A program made the position numbers and the translations under genes. 64,000 nt of DNA, taken from NCBI GenBank assembly GCA_023429785.1, contig JAEZDD010000003.1, positions 424,701 through 488,700 of the forward strand, read 5' to 3'. Below the pieces are notes generated by a model. That model worked only from the letters and a program-made list of their open reading frames with translations, was not told the DNA's origin and did not search any database. The stretch's first letter is position 1, and every line of letters starts with the position of its first letter. Below, piece by piece: positions 17,777-26,551 of this stretch. The stretch is from Bacillota bacterium (GTDB taxonomy: Bacteria; Bacillota; Clostridia; Oscillospirales; Ruminococcaceae).

Positions 17777-18130
17777 TCAATTGTTCTGAACCTTTTCAAC
17801 GGCTTCTTTCTTAGAAAAGCCCAGCTTTAGCATTTTCGCTATATAATCATCAATATGCTGCTTCGCAAACTGATTTTTTATATTCAAAACCAGTTCAATA
17901 TCATTCGTGATGAATCTTCCGCTTGTGCGCTGAGGGAAAACCAATCCAATTCTTTCAAGCTCCTGTAATGCCTTCTGCATTGTGTTCGGATTAACCGATG
18001 CCTCCTCCGCTAAATCTCTCACCGAGGGGAGCTTTTCGCCGAGCGGATATAGTCCACAGATTATCCTCATCTGAATTTCTTCAACAAGCTGTAAATAAAC
18101 CGCTCTGTCTGAGCTGATATTCCATCCCAT
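17777..18130 (-). CDS. GntR family transcriptional regulator, YtrA subfamily
   Basis: 117 residues: an N-terminal winged helix-turn-helix (IICGLYPLGEKLPSVRDLAEE, then VNPNTMQKALQEL) and only a short C-terminal dimerisation helix pair, the mark of the YtrA subgroup that controls ABC exporters. First gene of its operon; SD AAGGAGG. The operator at 18167-18194 sits at its own start site, implying autorepression; the same repeat precedes the ABC gene at 3.6-6.0 kb. Confidence 0.9.
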   Translation of the reverse strand: MGWNISSDRAVYLQLVEEIQMRIICGLYPLGEKLPSVRDLAEEASVNPNTMQKALQELERIGLVFPQRTSGRFITNDIELVLNIKNQFAKQHIDDYIAKMLKLGFSKKEAVEKVQNN

Positions 18131-18166
18131 AGTATCCTCCTTTCCAGTTAATGTTGTACTACTTAA

Positions 18167-18194
18167 CTATTGTATTAATGATATAATACAATAG
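18167..18194. promoter_or_regulatory. GntR (YtrA-type) operator, copy 2
   Basis: Perfect inverted repeat CTATTGTATTA-N6-TAATACAATAG. The inner 9-bp arms and the N6 spacing are identical to the repeat at 5973-5996, and both overlap the -10 box by 2 bp. Confidence 0.82.
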
Positions 18195-18219
18195 TATATC
18201 AAACCTTTCAATTTGTCAA
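18191..18219 (-). promoter_or_regulatory. Sigma-A promoter for the gntR-ABC operon
   Basis: Reading leftwards: TTGACA (18219-18214), 17-bp spacer, TACTAT (18196-18191). Confidence 0.75.
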
Positions 18220-18230
18220 GTGTTTTTTTG

Positions 18231-18268
18231 AAAAAATAAAAAGTAGCTATCAAAATAGATAGCTACTT
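18231..18268 (-). terminator. Terminator of the CAP-domain gene
   Basis: 11-bp perfect stem AAGTAGCTATC/GATAGCTACTT, 6-nt loop, T-rich tail on the minus strand. Confidence 0.8.
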
Positions 18269-18288
18269 TAAAAATTTAACAATGACCA

Positions 18289-18990
18289 TTAGCCTGTAAA
18301 AAGCTGAACCCAGTTCGTCCCATAAGAACCGCCGGTAACGTAACCGACACCGATTTTTGTATAGCTTCCATTCAAAATGTTCCTTCTATGCCCCTCTGAA
18401 TTCATCCATCCTTCGACAACCTTTGCCGGGGTTGGCTGACCGGCGGCAATATTCTCGCCGCATGTCCTGTATGAAATGTTCAGCTCGCTAAGGACTGTAA
18501 AGCAGGATGTCCCATTCGGTCGTGTGTGACTAAAGCTTTGAATAATCTCATTCGCGCGAATTCCGGCGGCGTTATTAAGCTCGCCCGACATTGTAAGCGG
18601 CGGCACTCCGGCTTTTTGACGCTCTATATTAACAAGTCTAACCACTTCTGAAACATATGACGAGCTTGGCCCAGGCGCCGGAGTTACATTCGGGCTCGAT
18701 GTGACAGGTGGCTTATTCGTTGTTGTCGGCGCTTTCGGCGATGGCGCCGGAGTTATTGCCGGTGGTGAATTTGTGATAGGTGGATTCTCTGACGTTTCAC
18801 CGCCAGGGCTAATCCCATCATTGATACTATTTAGAGAATCTTCATTCCCCGCAAGATAGTTTTCAATTTTTTCACTGCCTATACTTATATTACTGTCATA
18901 CTCACCGCTACTGGATGAGTTATTCCCGCACGCTGTCAAGCCTGATAGCATTACAGCCATCAAGACGAAAGCGGATATTGTTTTTTTCAT
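18289..18990 (-). CDS. CAP/SCP domain lipoprotein (YkwD-like)
   Basis: 233 residues. Lipoprotein signal peptide with lipobox LTAC, a Pro/Thr/Ser-rich linker (about 60-110), then a CAP domain (about 115-233): NIERQKAGVPPLTMS, FSHTRPNGTS, GENIAAG and GHRRNIL carry the usual His/Glu residues. Common in clostridia; role uncertain (envelope or spore surface). Start ATG at 18990 follows GAGGAT; the TTG at 19008 is upstream of that site. It lies 42 bp after spoVS and may be read from its promoter. Confidence 0.87.
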   Translation of the reverse strand: MKKTISAFVLMAVMLSGLTACGNNSSSSGEYDSNISIGSEKIENYLAGNEDSLNSINDGISPGGETSENPPITNSPPAITPAPSPKAPTTTNKPPVTSSPNVTPAPGPSSSYVSEVVRLVNIERQKAGVPPLTMSGELNNAAGIRANEIIQSFSHTRPNGTSCFTVLSELNISYRTCGENIAAGQPTPAKVVEGWMNSEGHRRNILNGSYTKIGVGYVTGGSYGTNWVQLFTG

Positions 18991-19032
18991 TTCATCCTCG
19001 TTACACAATTATTTTACCTAATTATGTATGGA

Positions 19033-19293
19033 CTATCTAATCTCACAAATTAGCTTCATTGCTGTTCTTTCTTCACCGTCAATCACGACATTAGCGAAAG
19101 CAGGAATGCAAACTAAATCAATCCCGACAGGCGCAAGATAGCCTCTTGCTATTGCTATTGCCTTTATTGCCTGATTAGCAGCACCGGCACCAACAGCCTG
19201 AACCTCAACTGCACTTTTATCTCTGACAACTCCTGCGATAGCTCCTGCGACTGAATTTGGTACAGAATGTGATGAAACCTTTAAAACTTCCAT
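19033..19293 (-). CDS. spoVS: Stage V sporulation protein S
   Basis: 86 residues, full length, with the family core SSHSVPNSVAGAIAGVVRD and VGAGAANQAIKAIAIARGYL. Small Alba-like protein needed for spore coat and cortex steps in Bacillus. It lies downstream of the ymdB homologue as in Firmicutes generally. SD GGAGG, 7 nt before ATG. Confidence 0.95.
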   Translation of the reverse strand: MEVLKVSSHSVPNSVAGAIAGVVRDKSAVEVQAVGAGAANQAIKAIAIARGYLAPVGIDLVCIPAFANVVIDGEERTAMKLICEIR

Positions 19294-19456
19294 GTTGAAA
19301 CCTCCATAATTTTTACTACAGTTATTTTCGAATTACATTACAGCAATGAACATCCACATACTTTGTTAATACGAAAAAAACAAAACATGTATTAAATGTA
19401 AACTCATTATAACTTTAATTAGCAAAAATTTCAAGTAGGTTTATTAATTTTGTCAA

Positions 19457-20224
19457 TTATCTACAAATTATTCTTGAAATGTTAATGGTTTTTCCTAGAT
19501 TTTCATCAAAATCAATTAAAATAGCGTTTAATTGACAAGGCTCGCTGCTTTCAACAAACTTAACAGGATAATGCCTCATGAGTTTCTCGATTGCGATTTC
19601 ACTTTTTATCCCTAAAACCGAATTCTCAGGGCCTGTCATTCCGACATCAGTGATATATCCCGTGTGATTTTTTAGTATTGCTTCGTCCGCTGTCTGAACA
19701 TGAGTGTGTGTCCCCATTAAAGCCGTAACTCTCCCGGCCAGATAATGCCCCATCGCCTTTTTTTCCGCTGTTGCTTCAGCGTGAAAATCGACAAAAATGT
19801 TCGGCGTTTTGATTTGTGCCAAAGCCCTGTCAATCGCAAAAAATGGGTTGTCCAAGGCATCCATATAAACAACTCCCATTAAATTAACGATGGCAATCTG
19901 TGTCCTCCCTAAATCAAGGATATAAACTCCTTTTCCTATTACTCCCTCAGGGAAGTTCAAGGGTCTGACAAGATGCTCGACAGTGTCAAAAATATCAACA
20001 CATTCACGTCTTTTAAAGCAATGATTACCGGTTGTTACTACGTCAACTCCACAATTCGTGAGAATGTCAAGAGAATGCTTTGTTATCCCGTTGCCTGCTG
20101 CTGAATTTTCACCGTTGACAACAGTAACATCGACATTATGCTCCTTTTTTAGTCCATACAACTTTTCAGCGAGAAAATTACAACCTTCTTTCCCAACAAC
20201 ATCGCCGACAAATAATAATTTCAT
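19457..20224 (-). CDS. ymdB: YmdB-like metallophosphoesterase
   Basis: 255 residues, the TIGR00282 family. Metal-binding motifs: GDVVGKEG near the N-terminus, NGENSAAGNGI, TGNHCF, FVDFHAEATAEK and GTHTHVQTAD. In Bacillus YmdB hydrolyses 2',3'-cyclic nucleotides and affects biofilm and motility. The usual upstream partner rny (RNase Y) is absent here; lnt is upstream instead. Confidence 0.92.
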   Translation of the reverse strand: MKLLFVGDVVGKEGCNFLAEKLYGLKKEHNVDVTVVNGENSAAGNGITKHSLDILTNCGVDVVTTGNHCFKRRECVDIFDTVEHLVRPLNFPEGVIGKGVYILDLGRTQIAIVNLMGVVYMDALDNPFFAIDRALAQIKTPNIFVDFHAEATAEKKAMGHYLAGRVTALMGTHTHVQTADEAILKNHTGYITDVGMTGPENSVLGIKSEIAIEKLMRHYPVKFVESSEPCQLNAILIDFDENLGKTINISRIICR

Positions 20225-20348
20225 TGTCCCGCCTCCAATTAAGTAATACTATTATTATATCTAAATTATTTTCAAAATCATCTAAAAGCTCTTTTGAAAT
20301 TTTTTCATCAATATAAATATTATTTTACCACAAAAAATATAAATTGCA

Positions 20349-21899
20349 CTAGTTTTTGCGCTTTTTATTAATTATTTTTTTTGAAAAGCCAAACAAGAAA
20401 ATAATAACACACGGAATGATAATAATATCACCGATTTTTGAATATAATGTCCGCTCTGAAATAAGATTAACATCAGCGCTTGAATATGTCGCCACAAATG
20501 GAGCGGCATAGCTTTTGACTTCGCCGAAAGGGGAAATTATCGCTGAGATGCCTGTGTTGCTCGCTCTTAAAACGAAACGCTTTGTTTCGACGGCACGCAT
20601 TATCGCGTGGGAATAATGCTGATATAATGCCGAGGTTTCGCCGAACCATGAATCGTTGCTCCCTATTGCCAGAATTTCTGCCCCGCCCTTCACGCTGTCC
20701 CTCGATACCCTCGAAAAAATCGACTCGTAGCAGATTATCCCGCCGATTTTAGCTAGTGGAGTGTCGATTACCTCCGCCGCCTCCCCCTTTAAAACCCCCG
20801 ACGAATTGTCGATGACCTCGCTTAGCATAGGCAATAGCTTTTTAAAAAAATTGCCGAGCGGGAAGTATTCGCCGAACGGCGCTAAAATCTGCTTATGATA
20901 CGGCTTTGAGATTTCGCCGCTTGGGGAGACCGCTATCATTGAATTATAGCTTTGGTCGCCACCCTCATTGATGAAAAACCCAACGAGCAAGGTTGTGTCC
21001 AGCTCTTGTGCCAGATTGACCAGCTCCTTTTGGAGTTCCGGATGGCTGAAAAAGTCGGTCGGTATTGCTGTTTCCGGCCATACAACGAGCTTCGTGCCGG
21101 GGGTTGCCCCCTTTTTAGTGAGCGAAACATACTCGTCAAACATTGTTTCTGTGGTCGTGCTCCACTTATTCAGCCCTGAATGGTTCCCCTGAACAACCAG
21201 TGCGTCAAAGCCGTCACGAGGTTTTTCTAAGTTAATTCTCACATACCCGTATGCTGTGTTTGACAAAAATACTATCAGCATAACCGCAAAGGCGAAAATC
21301 ACTTTTCTTCTTTCTCTAAAATGCAGTATTTTATACGCAATACAGCCATTCATAAATATAATTAAAAACGATATGAACAATCCGCCGAAGAGCGACGCCG
21401 ACTGAATGAATGGGGTGAAGTCGGTCGCTATCACAGCAATATTCGCCCACGGGAATGCGATTAGCGGTGTGTATTCCTGAAAAAATTCGCCTAAAACGAA
21501 AAGAGCAGAAAAAAATATTATGTCACGAAATCCTCCGCTTTTGATTTTTGGGAATACTATTGTTGCGAGGGCGAGGTATGTCCCCTGAAGCAAGCCGATG
21601 AGGATTATCCCGATAGTCAGGAGAAAGTAGGCAAAACCTTTTGATATGGGAAGAATGGCGCTTATTTCAAAAATCCACATCATCAGCGGAACATAATAGC
21701 CGAGTGAAAATGTGAAAATGTATCGAACAAGCCTATGGGCGTTGTATTTTGTCCCGAGAATGACAAGCATTAGCGGAACAAGCCCGATGAAGCACAGCCA
21801 CCAAGCATTTCGGAAGGTGAAGGCGACGGAAAGTATTATCCCTGATACTAAACAGAGTGCATAGCTGAATTTATTTATAATATCATATTTTATATTCAT
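20349..21899 (-). CDS. lnt: Apolipoprotein N-acyltransferase
   Basis: 516 residues. Six N-terminal membrane helices, then a nitrilase-type domain (about 230-480), then a final helix. The catalytic triad is present: E276 (WPETAIP), K336 (HKQILAPFGEY), C390 (ICYESIF). It would N-acylate diacylglyceryl-Cys of lipoproteins on the outer face of the membrane; two lipoproteins are encoded nearby. Classical Lnt is best known from proteobacteria and actinobacteria, so its presence in a monoderm Firmicute is of interest. Confidence 0.87.
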   Translation of the reverse strand: MNIKYDIINKFSYALCLVSGIILSVAFTFRNAWWLCFIGLVPLMLVILGTKYNAHRLVRYIFTFSLGYYVPLMMWIFEISAILPISKGFAYFLLTIGIILIGLLQGTYLALATIVFPKIKSGGFRDIIFFSALFVLGEFFQEYTPLIAFPWANIAVIATDFTPFIQSASLFGGLFISFLIIFMNGCIAYKILHFRERRKVIFAFAVMLIVFLSNTAYGYVRINLEKPRDGFDALVVQGNHSGLNKWSTTTETMFDEYVSLTKKGATPGTKLVVWPETAIPTDFFSHPELQKELVNLAQELDTTLLVGFFINEGGDQSYNSMIAVSPSGEISKPYHKQILAPFGEYFPLGNFFKKLLPMLSEVIDNSSGVLKGEAAEVIDTPLAKIGGIICYESIFSRVSRDSVKGGAEILAIGSNDSWFGETSALYQHYSHAIMRAVETKRFVLRASNTGISAIISPFGEVKSYAAPFVATYSSADVNLISERTLYSKIGDIIIIPCVIIFLFGFSKKIINKKRKN

Positions 21900-21960
21900 T
21901 GTTCACCCCACTAAAACAATAAGTATTATATGATATTGTCCTGAAAAATATGTCAATAAT

Positions 21961-21989
21961 TTGACATTAGTATGTCCGTGTGCTAAAAT
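21961..21989 (+). promoter_or_regulatory. Sigma-A promoter for the CCA-adding enzyme gene
   Basis: TTGACA at 21961-21966, 17-bp spacer, TAAAAT at 21984-21989. The ATG at 21991 would lie before the transcript start, so the TTG at 22015 is the start. Confidence 0.75.
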
Positions 21990-22014
21990 TATGCAGAATG
22001 GTGAGGTGATTTTT

Positions 22015-23346
22015 TTGAATATTGAAATTTCTAAAGAGGCAGAAATCGCCCTTGAAGTGCTTAAGAGCAATGGCTTTGAGGGGTATATTGTCGGCGGCTG
22101 CGTCAGAGATAGTCTGATGAATATACCACCGCACGATTTTGATATTTGCACGAACGCCTTGCCGGAAAAAATGAGCGAACTTTTTCACAATTTTAAGGTT
22201 GTTGAAACAGGGCTGAAGCACGGAACAATCACTGTCATTATTAATGGTATTCCCATTGAGATTACAACTTATCGCTTTGACGGCGAATATTCGGACAACC
22301 GCCATCCGACAAAGGTTTCTTTTGTTTCTGACCTTAAAAGCGACCTTTCAAGGCGAGATTTCACCGTGAACGCAATGGCTTTTAACGCTCAAAACGGCTT
22401 GCAGGATTTTTTCGGCGGTCAGAAGGATATAAAAAACAAGCTGATAAAATGCGTCGGCGAGCCAGACCTTCGTTTTAATGAGGACGCCTTGAGGATGCTT
22501 CGCGCTTTGAGATTTTCCTCAGTTCTAGGCTTTGAAATTGACGAAGATACCTCAGAAAGCATTTTAAAAAACAAGGGGCTTTTAAAAAATATTTCTTCCG
22601 AGAGGATTTCAGCCGAGCTGAACAAGCTCCTCCTCGGGGACAATGTATATAATGTTCTCGAAAAATATCGTGGGGTTATTGCTGTTTTTATCCCGGAGCT
22701 TGAGGCGACCTTCGATTTTGACCAAAAAAACCCTCACCATAGCCTGACTGTTTATAACCATATTATCAAAAGCGTGGAGTCAACGCCAAAAAAACTGATT
22801 TTAAGGCTGACAATGCTTTTGCACGATATTGGAAAGCCGAAGTGCTTCACAGTTGATGAGAAGGGTGTCGGGCATTTCAAGGGGCATCAGAAGGTCAGCG
22901 CCGAGATGAGCGAGGTTATTCTTAAAAGGCTGAAGTATGACAGTGCCACCATCAAAAGGGTGACCTCCCTGATTTTTGAGCATGACAACCGTTATCCCGC
23001 TAATAAAAGTGCGGTCAAAAGCTTCATGAGCAAGTATGACTATGATTTTTTCAAGCTTCAAAACAAGGTGAGGCGGGCAGATTGCTCGGCACAGTCAATG
23101 TATTTGAGGACTGAAAAGCTAAGGCAGATTGAAGCTGTCGAAAAAATAGGGAAGATAATCCTTGAGGAAAACGAGTGCTTTTCACTCGATAATCTTAAAA
23201 TAAACGGCGATGATTTGATTTCATCCGGCTTCAAAGAGGGGAAACAAATCGGCGAGATTTTGAATAAGCTTCTGGAGCTTGTTATTTCTGACGAGGTCAA
23301 AAATGACAGGCAGTCGCTGATAAATAGGGCAAAAGCCTTTAAATAA
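22015..23346 (+). CDS. cca: CCA tRNA nucleotidyltransferase (with HD domain)
   Basis: 443 residues. Class II nucleotidyltransferase head: YIVGGCVRDSLM, then the catalytic DFDICTNA, GLKHGTITV, RRDFTVNAMA, and the EDALRMLRALRF motif that selects nucleotides. A C-terminal HD domain (LLHDIGKP) is typical of clostridial forms. Adds or repairs the 3' CCA of tRNAs. TTG start at 22015 follows GAGGTGAT by 4-5 nt. The tRNA genes in this window encode their own CCA, so the role may be repair. Confidence 0.92.
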   Translation: MNIEISKEAEIALEVLKSNGFEGYIVGGCVRDSLMNIPPHDFDICTNALPEKMSELFHNFKVVETGLKHGTITVIINGIPIEITTYRFDGEYSDNRHPTKVSFVSDLKSDLSRRDFTVNAMAFNAQNGLQDFFGGQKDIKNKLIKCVGEPDLRFNEDALRMLRALRFSSVLGFEIDEDTSESILKNKGLLKNISSERISAELNKLLLGDNVYNVLEKYRGVIAVFIPELEATFDFDQKNPHHSLTVYNHIIKSVESTPKKLILRLTMLLHDIGKPKCFTVDEKGVGHFKGHQKVSAEMSEVILKRLKYDSATIKRVTSLIFEHDNRYPANKSAVKSFMSKYDYDFFKLQNKVRRADCSAQSMYLRTEKLRQIEAVEKIGKIILEENECFSLDNLKINGDDLISSGFKEGKQIGEILNKLLELVISDEVKNDRQSLINRAKAFK

Positions 23347-23347
23347 A

Positions 23348-23378
23348 ACAAGCCTCAAAGTATTCACTTTAAGGCTTG
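23348..23378. terminator. Bidirectional terminator between cca and the DUF368 gene
   Basis: 13-bp stem ACAAGCCTCAAAG/CTTTAAGGCTTGT (one wobble) with a T-run. Confidence 0.8.
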
Positions 23379-23388
23379 TTTTTTTATA

Positions 23389-24201
23389 CTATTTTTTGAC
23401 CGGCTTTTCCATCAGAAGCGGAATTGTTATTCCTATTAGAAGAACGAAGATTGCGATAAGCCCTTGAAGATTAAAAGCATACTCCCGTGGGAATATAACA
23501 ACGATTGAACCGAGGATAAGCCCGAGTATTGCTGCATAGATACCTTGCTGAAACCTTTTTAAGAGAATCGAAATGAGCTTTGCTCCCCCCAAAATTCCAA
23601 TTGTAACGCCGATTGCCACCGGAATGAGCATCCTTATATCAAGCCTGTCTATTGCCGACAGGACTGTTTCATATTGACCTAAGGCAGTCATAATAAATGA
23701 CCCGCTTATGCCGGGAATAATCATTGAAATTGCAGCTAATGCTGATACTATTATTAACGTGATGAAAAGCGGGGCTGTGAGAACAGTTTGTGCTACATTT
23801 TCGCCCTTGCCTATTACCGTCATCGCTATCATTATCGCCAGTGTAATTAGGAAAGGAATAATATTCACTGACTGAAAACGCTTATGCTCTGTTGTTTTCT
23901 TCCATACCAGAGGGATACTCCCCACTATTAAGCCGATGAAAAAAAACTTCGTCGGAACGTTATAGCTTTCAAACAGAAAGGTCAGAAGCTTCGCAAATAA
24001 TAGAATCCCCGTTAGTATACCTATTCCCACTGTCAATAAAAACTTCCAGTTCTTCTTTAGCTTTTTAAGGCTAAGTGATATTGAGTCAATTAGTCGGTCA
24101 TAAATCCCAAGAACGACAGCCATTGTTCCTCCGCTGACTCCGGGGATAATGTTCGCAATGCCGATTACTATACCTGCGATTATGTTTCTAATATATTCCA
24201 T
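23389..24201 (-). CDS. DUF368 membrane protein, undecaprenyl-phosphate transporter (PopT-type)
   Basis: 270 residues, about eight membrane helices. The two halves are an internal repeat: ANIIPGVSGGTMA near residue 16-28 and SMIIPGISGSFIM near 160-172. DUF368 proteins were recently assigned, with DedA proteins, as recyclers of undecaprenyl phosphate across the membrane for cell-wall synthesis. No partner gene is adjacent. Confidence 0.87.
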   Translation of the reverse strand: MEYIRNIIAGIVIGIANIIPGVSGGTMAVVLGIYDRLIDSISLSLKKLKKNWKFLLTVGIGILTGILLFAKLLTFLFESYNVPTKFFFIGLIVGSIPLVWKKTTEHKRFQSVNIIPFLITLAIMIAMTVIGKGENVAQTVLTAPLFITLIIVSALAAISMIIPGISGSFIMTALGQYETVLSAIDRLDIRMLIPVAIGVTIGILGGAKLISILLKRFQQGIYAAILGLILGSIVVIFPREYAFNLQGLIAIFVLLIGITIPLLMEKPVKK

Positions 24202-24277
24202 GATGCTCCCTCCAAATCCCTTTATTATTATTTATATAATATTATAAATTTTAGTTTTTATCAACAAATTTGTGTTA

Positions 24278-25150
24278 TTATTTAAATTTTGAGATATAGC
24301 CGCATTTTTTGCACAATTCTTCCGAGGCAATTCTATTTGAAAACCCATTGAAAATTCTCATTGCCCGCTCGCTCTTTAGTATTTCCGCCAAAGGCGAATT
24401 TAAGCAGTTCCCGAGTGGAATTTCACCGTCATGGTCAAGACAGCAGGGCACAACCGTTCCGTCGACCAGTATGCCAAAATGGTCACGAAGCCCATAGCAG
24501 AACGCTTTTTCAGAAACAACTTCCCTATTCATATCCGGCCACTCGAACCGCTCGGCAGTCTGTAGGAACACTCTTTCGCTGAGCTTTAGGTCCCTTTGAG
24601 AAAAGCTTTCTGCTGTGATTTTATCTCTTAAACCGAATTGCTTTTGCAGGAAGTCAAGGATTTCGCCATTGAGGGAATTCCCCCCTGTCATGCTTTCGCT
24701 GTCAAGGTTCCAAAGCCGGATTGCTGTAATAATTTCTGACGCTTTGCTGGCGGTTTTCGCAAAATTCACAATAGCCTTGAGATAACTTTCTAGCGAAAGC
24801 TGACCGCTGTTCGCTTCAAAGCTATGAAGTGAAATGGCGACCTTATAGACCGCACTTGAATTCAAAAGGACGTCGCTTTTCTCTGAAATGAGCGTTCCGT
24901 TCGTGGTGATGACGACTTTTTTGTTATAGCCTTCGGCAATTTTTAAAAGCTGTTTTAGCTCCATATGAAGCAGCGGTTCCCCCATCAAATGAAAATAAAG
25001 ATAGTCTGTGAGCGGCGCAACCTGTTCAATTATTTTTTCAAAGCGCTTTATCGGCATGAATTCGGGCATACGATTTGTTTTAGCACAAAAAGAACAGCAC
25101 AAATTGCATACATTAGTTATTTCAATGTACGCTTTTTTGTACTGTTTCAT
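24278..25150 (-). CDS. Radical SAM/SPASM domain protein
   Basis: 290 residues. The radical SAM cluster motif is C15, C19, C22 (CNLCCSFC). The core continues with HLMGEPLLH and VVITTNGTLIS. A short SPASM-like C-terminus has VPCCLDHDG and CKKCGY, able to bind an auxiliary Fe-S cluster. Family members modify peptides or mature enzymes; no precursor peptide is adjacent, so the substrate is unknown. SD GAGGTG, 5 nt before ATG. Confidence 0.85.
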   Translation of the reverse strand: MKQYKKAYIEITNVCNLCCSFCAKTNRMPEFMPIKRFEKIIEQVAPLTDYLYFHLMGEPLLHMELKQLLKIAEGYNKKVVITTNGTLISEKSDVLLNSSAVYKVAISLHSFEANSGQLSLESYLKAIVNFAKTASKASEIITAIRLWNLDSESMTGGNSLNGEILDFLQKQFGLRDKITAESFSQRDLKLSERVFLQTAERFEWPDMNREVVSEKAFCYGLRDHFGILVDGTVVPCCLDHDGEIPLGNCLNSPLAEILKSERAMRIFNGFSNRIASEELCKKCGYISKFK

Positions 25151-25192
25151 AATTGCACCTCGACTTATTTTTATTTTATTTTGAAAAAATTG

Positions 25193-26527
25193 TTATGCCT
25201 CGACCAGAATCATTGACGAATACTCGTCGATTATAAGGCTGACCCTCCCGCCTGAAGCAACGAATTTTTCACCACTCAAAAGGTCAACAAGTCCGCTTGA
25301 CTTTGTTCCAAACTCAACTACACTTGGCTTGTCCGATAAATTCAATGCCACGAAGGCAACTTGATTTTGAGCCTCACGCTTAAAAACAAGCTGCTCATTT
25401 TTCACGACAAGCTGTTCATACGCTGTTGACTTGAATGCGACGAGCTCTTTCCTGATTTTTGTCAGCTTCTTAATATGCTCAAAAAGCTCGTTGTCAGCGT
25501 CGGGAACGTTTCCAAGCTCAAGACAAGGTCTAAGCCCTTCGTCACCGTTAGTTTTATCCCCTTTAATTCCCCATTCGCTTCCGTAATATATCGAAGGCAC
25601 ACCAGGCATTGTGAACAAAAGAGTATAAACGTTTTTCATGTGTTTTTGGTTTTTTATCACACTAGCAAGCCTTATTACATCGTGGTTATCAACAAAATTG
25701 TATGTGAAAATGTCTGAGTAAATTCCACCTTCCCCGAACTGACGGTTGAGAGAATATGCAATTTCAAAATAATTTTTGTCGTTGTGTGATGACCACAAGC
25801 CCTTGTAGCATTCATAGTTCGTCACTGAATCGAGAAGGCTCGGATTCGCCCAGCGGGTGTAGTCGCCGTGAATGATTTCAGCCATCAGCCAGAAGTCTTT
25901 TTTCTTGCTTTGAGTATACTTAGCAAGCTGTGTGAAAAAATCAATATCGACACAATCAGCGGCGTCAAGTCGAATCCCATCAACGTCAAATTCATCTATC
26001 CAGCCGCCGACAGCGCTGAGAAGATGCTCGCAGACCTCAGGATTTTTAAGGTTCAGCTTGACCAGGGTATAATGCCCCTCCCAGCTGTCATAGGTGAATG
26101 CGTCGCCCATCGGGCTTCTTTTTGAAAAATCAATCCCTGAAAACCAGCCGCAATATTTCGAAGCTTGACCATTTTGAATTACATCTTTAAATGCCCAGAA
26201 ATCTCGTCCGACATGATTGAATACTCCGTCAGGGACAACTCTTATGCCGTTTTTGTGAAGCGCGTTACAGACTTTTTTGAAGTCCTCATTAGTCCCTAGC
26301 CGCCAGTCAATTTTTCGGTAATCGCTCGTGTCATAGCCATGCCATTGCGAATCAAAAACAGGGCCGAAATATACTGCGTTGATATTCATTTCCTTTAAAT
26401 GAGGAATCCAGCCGATAACCTTTTCAATACGATTCACTGGCTGTTTCTCTTCATTCACCATCGGTGCGCCACAAAAGCCCAAAGGATAAATGTGATAGAA
26501 AATCGCGTCGGTAATCCAATTGTTCAT
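25193..26527 (-). CDS. GH13 alpha-amylase family enzyme
   Basis: 444 residues, a compact GH13 without an N-terminal accessory domain or signal peptide, hence cytoplasmic. Catalytic D188 (GIRLDAAD), E217 (LMAEIIH) and D283 (FVDNHD) are present, with DGVFNHVG at 100-107. C-terminal beta domain from about 355. Likely degrades malto-oligosaccharides; exact linkage specificity cannot be read from sequence. SD GGGGG. It shares only the core fold with the GH13 at 8.8 kb. Confidence 0.86.
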   Translation of the reverse strand: MNNWITDAIFYHIYPLGFCGAPMVNEEKQPVNRIEKVIGWIPHLKEMNINAVYFGPVFDSQWHGYDTSDYRKIDWRLGTNEDFKKVCNALHKNGIRVVPDGVFNHVGRDFWAFKDVIQNGQASKYCGWFSGIDFSKRSPMGDAFTYDSWEGHYTLVKLNLKNPEVCEHLLSAVGGWIDEFDVDGIRLDAADCVDIDFFTQLAKYTQSKKKDFWLMAEIIHGDYTRWANPSLLDSVTNYECYKGLWSSHNDKNYFEIAYSLNRQFGEGGIYSDIFTYNFVDNHDVIRLASVIKNQKHMKNVYTLLFTMPGVPSIYYGSEWGIKGDKTNGDEGLRPCLELGNVPDADNELFEHIKKLTKIRKELVAFKSTAYEQLVVKNEQLVFKREAQNQVAFVALNLSDKPSVVEFGTKSSGLVDLLSGEKFVASGGRVSLIIDEYSSMILVEA

Positions 26528-26551
26528 AAGAACCCCCTTGTTTTTCGCTGA

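Noticed and set aside
21961..22014. Upstream start of the CCA-adding enzyme
   Set aside because: The promoter lies at 21961-21989, so the transcript begins after the upstream ATG.
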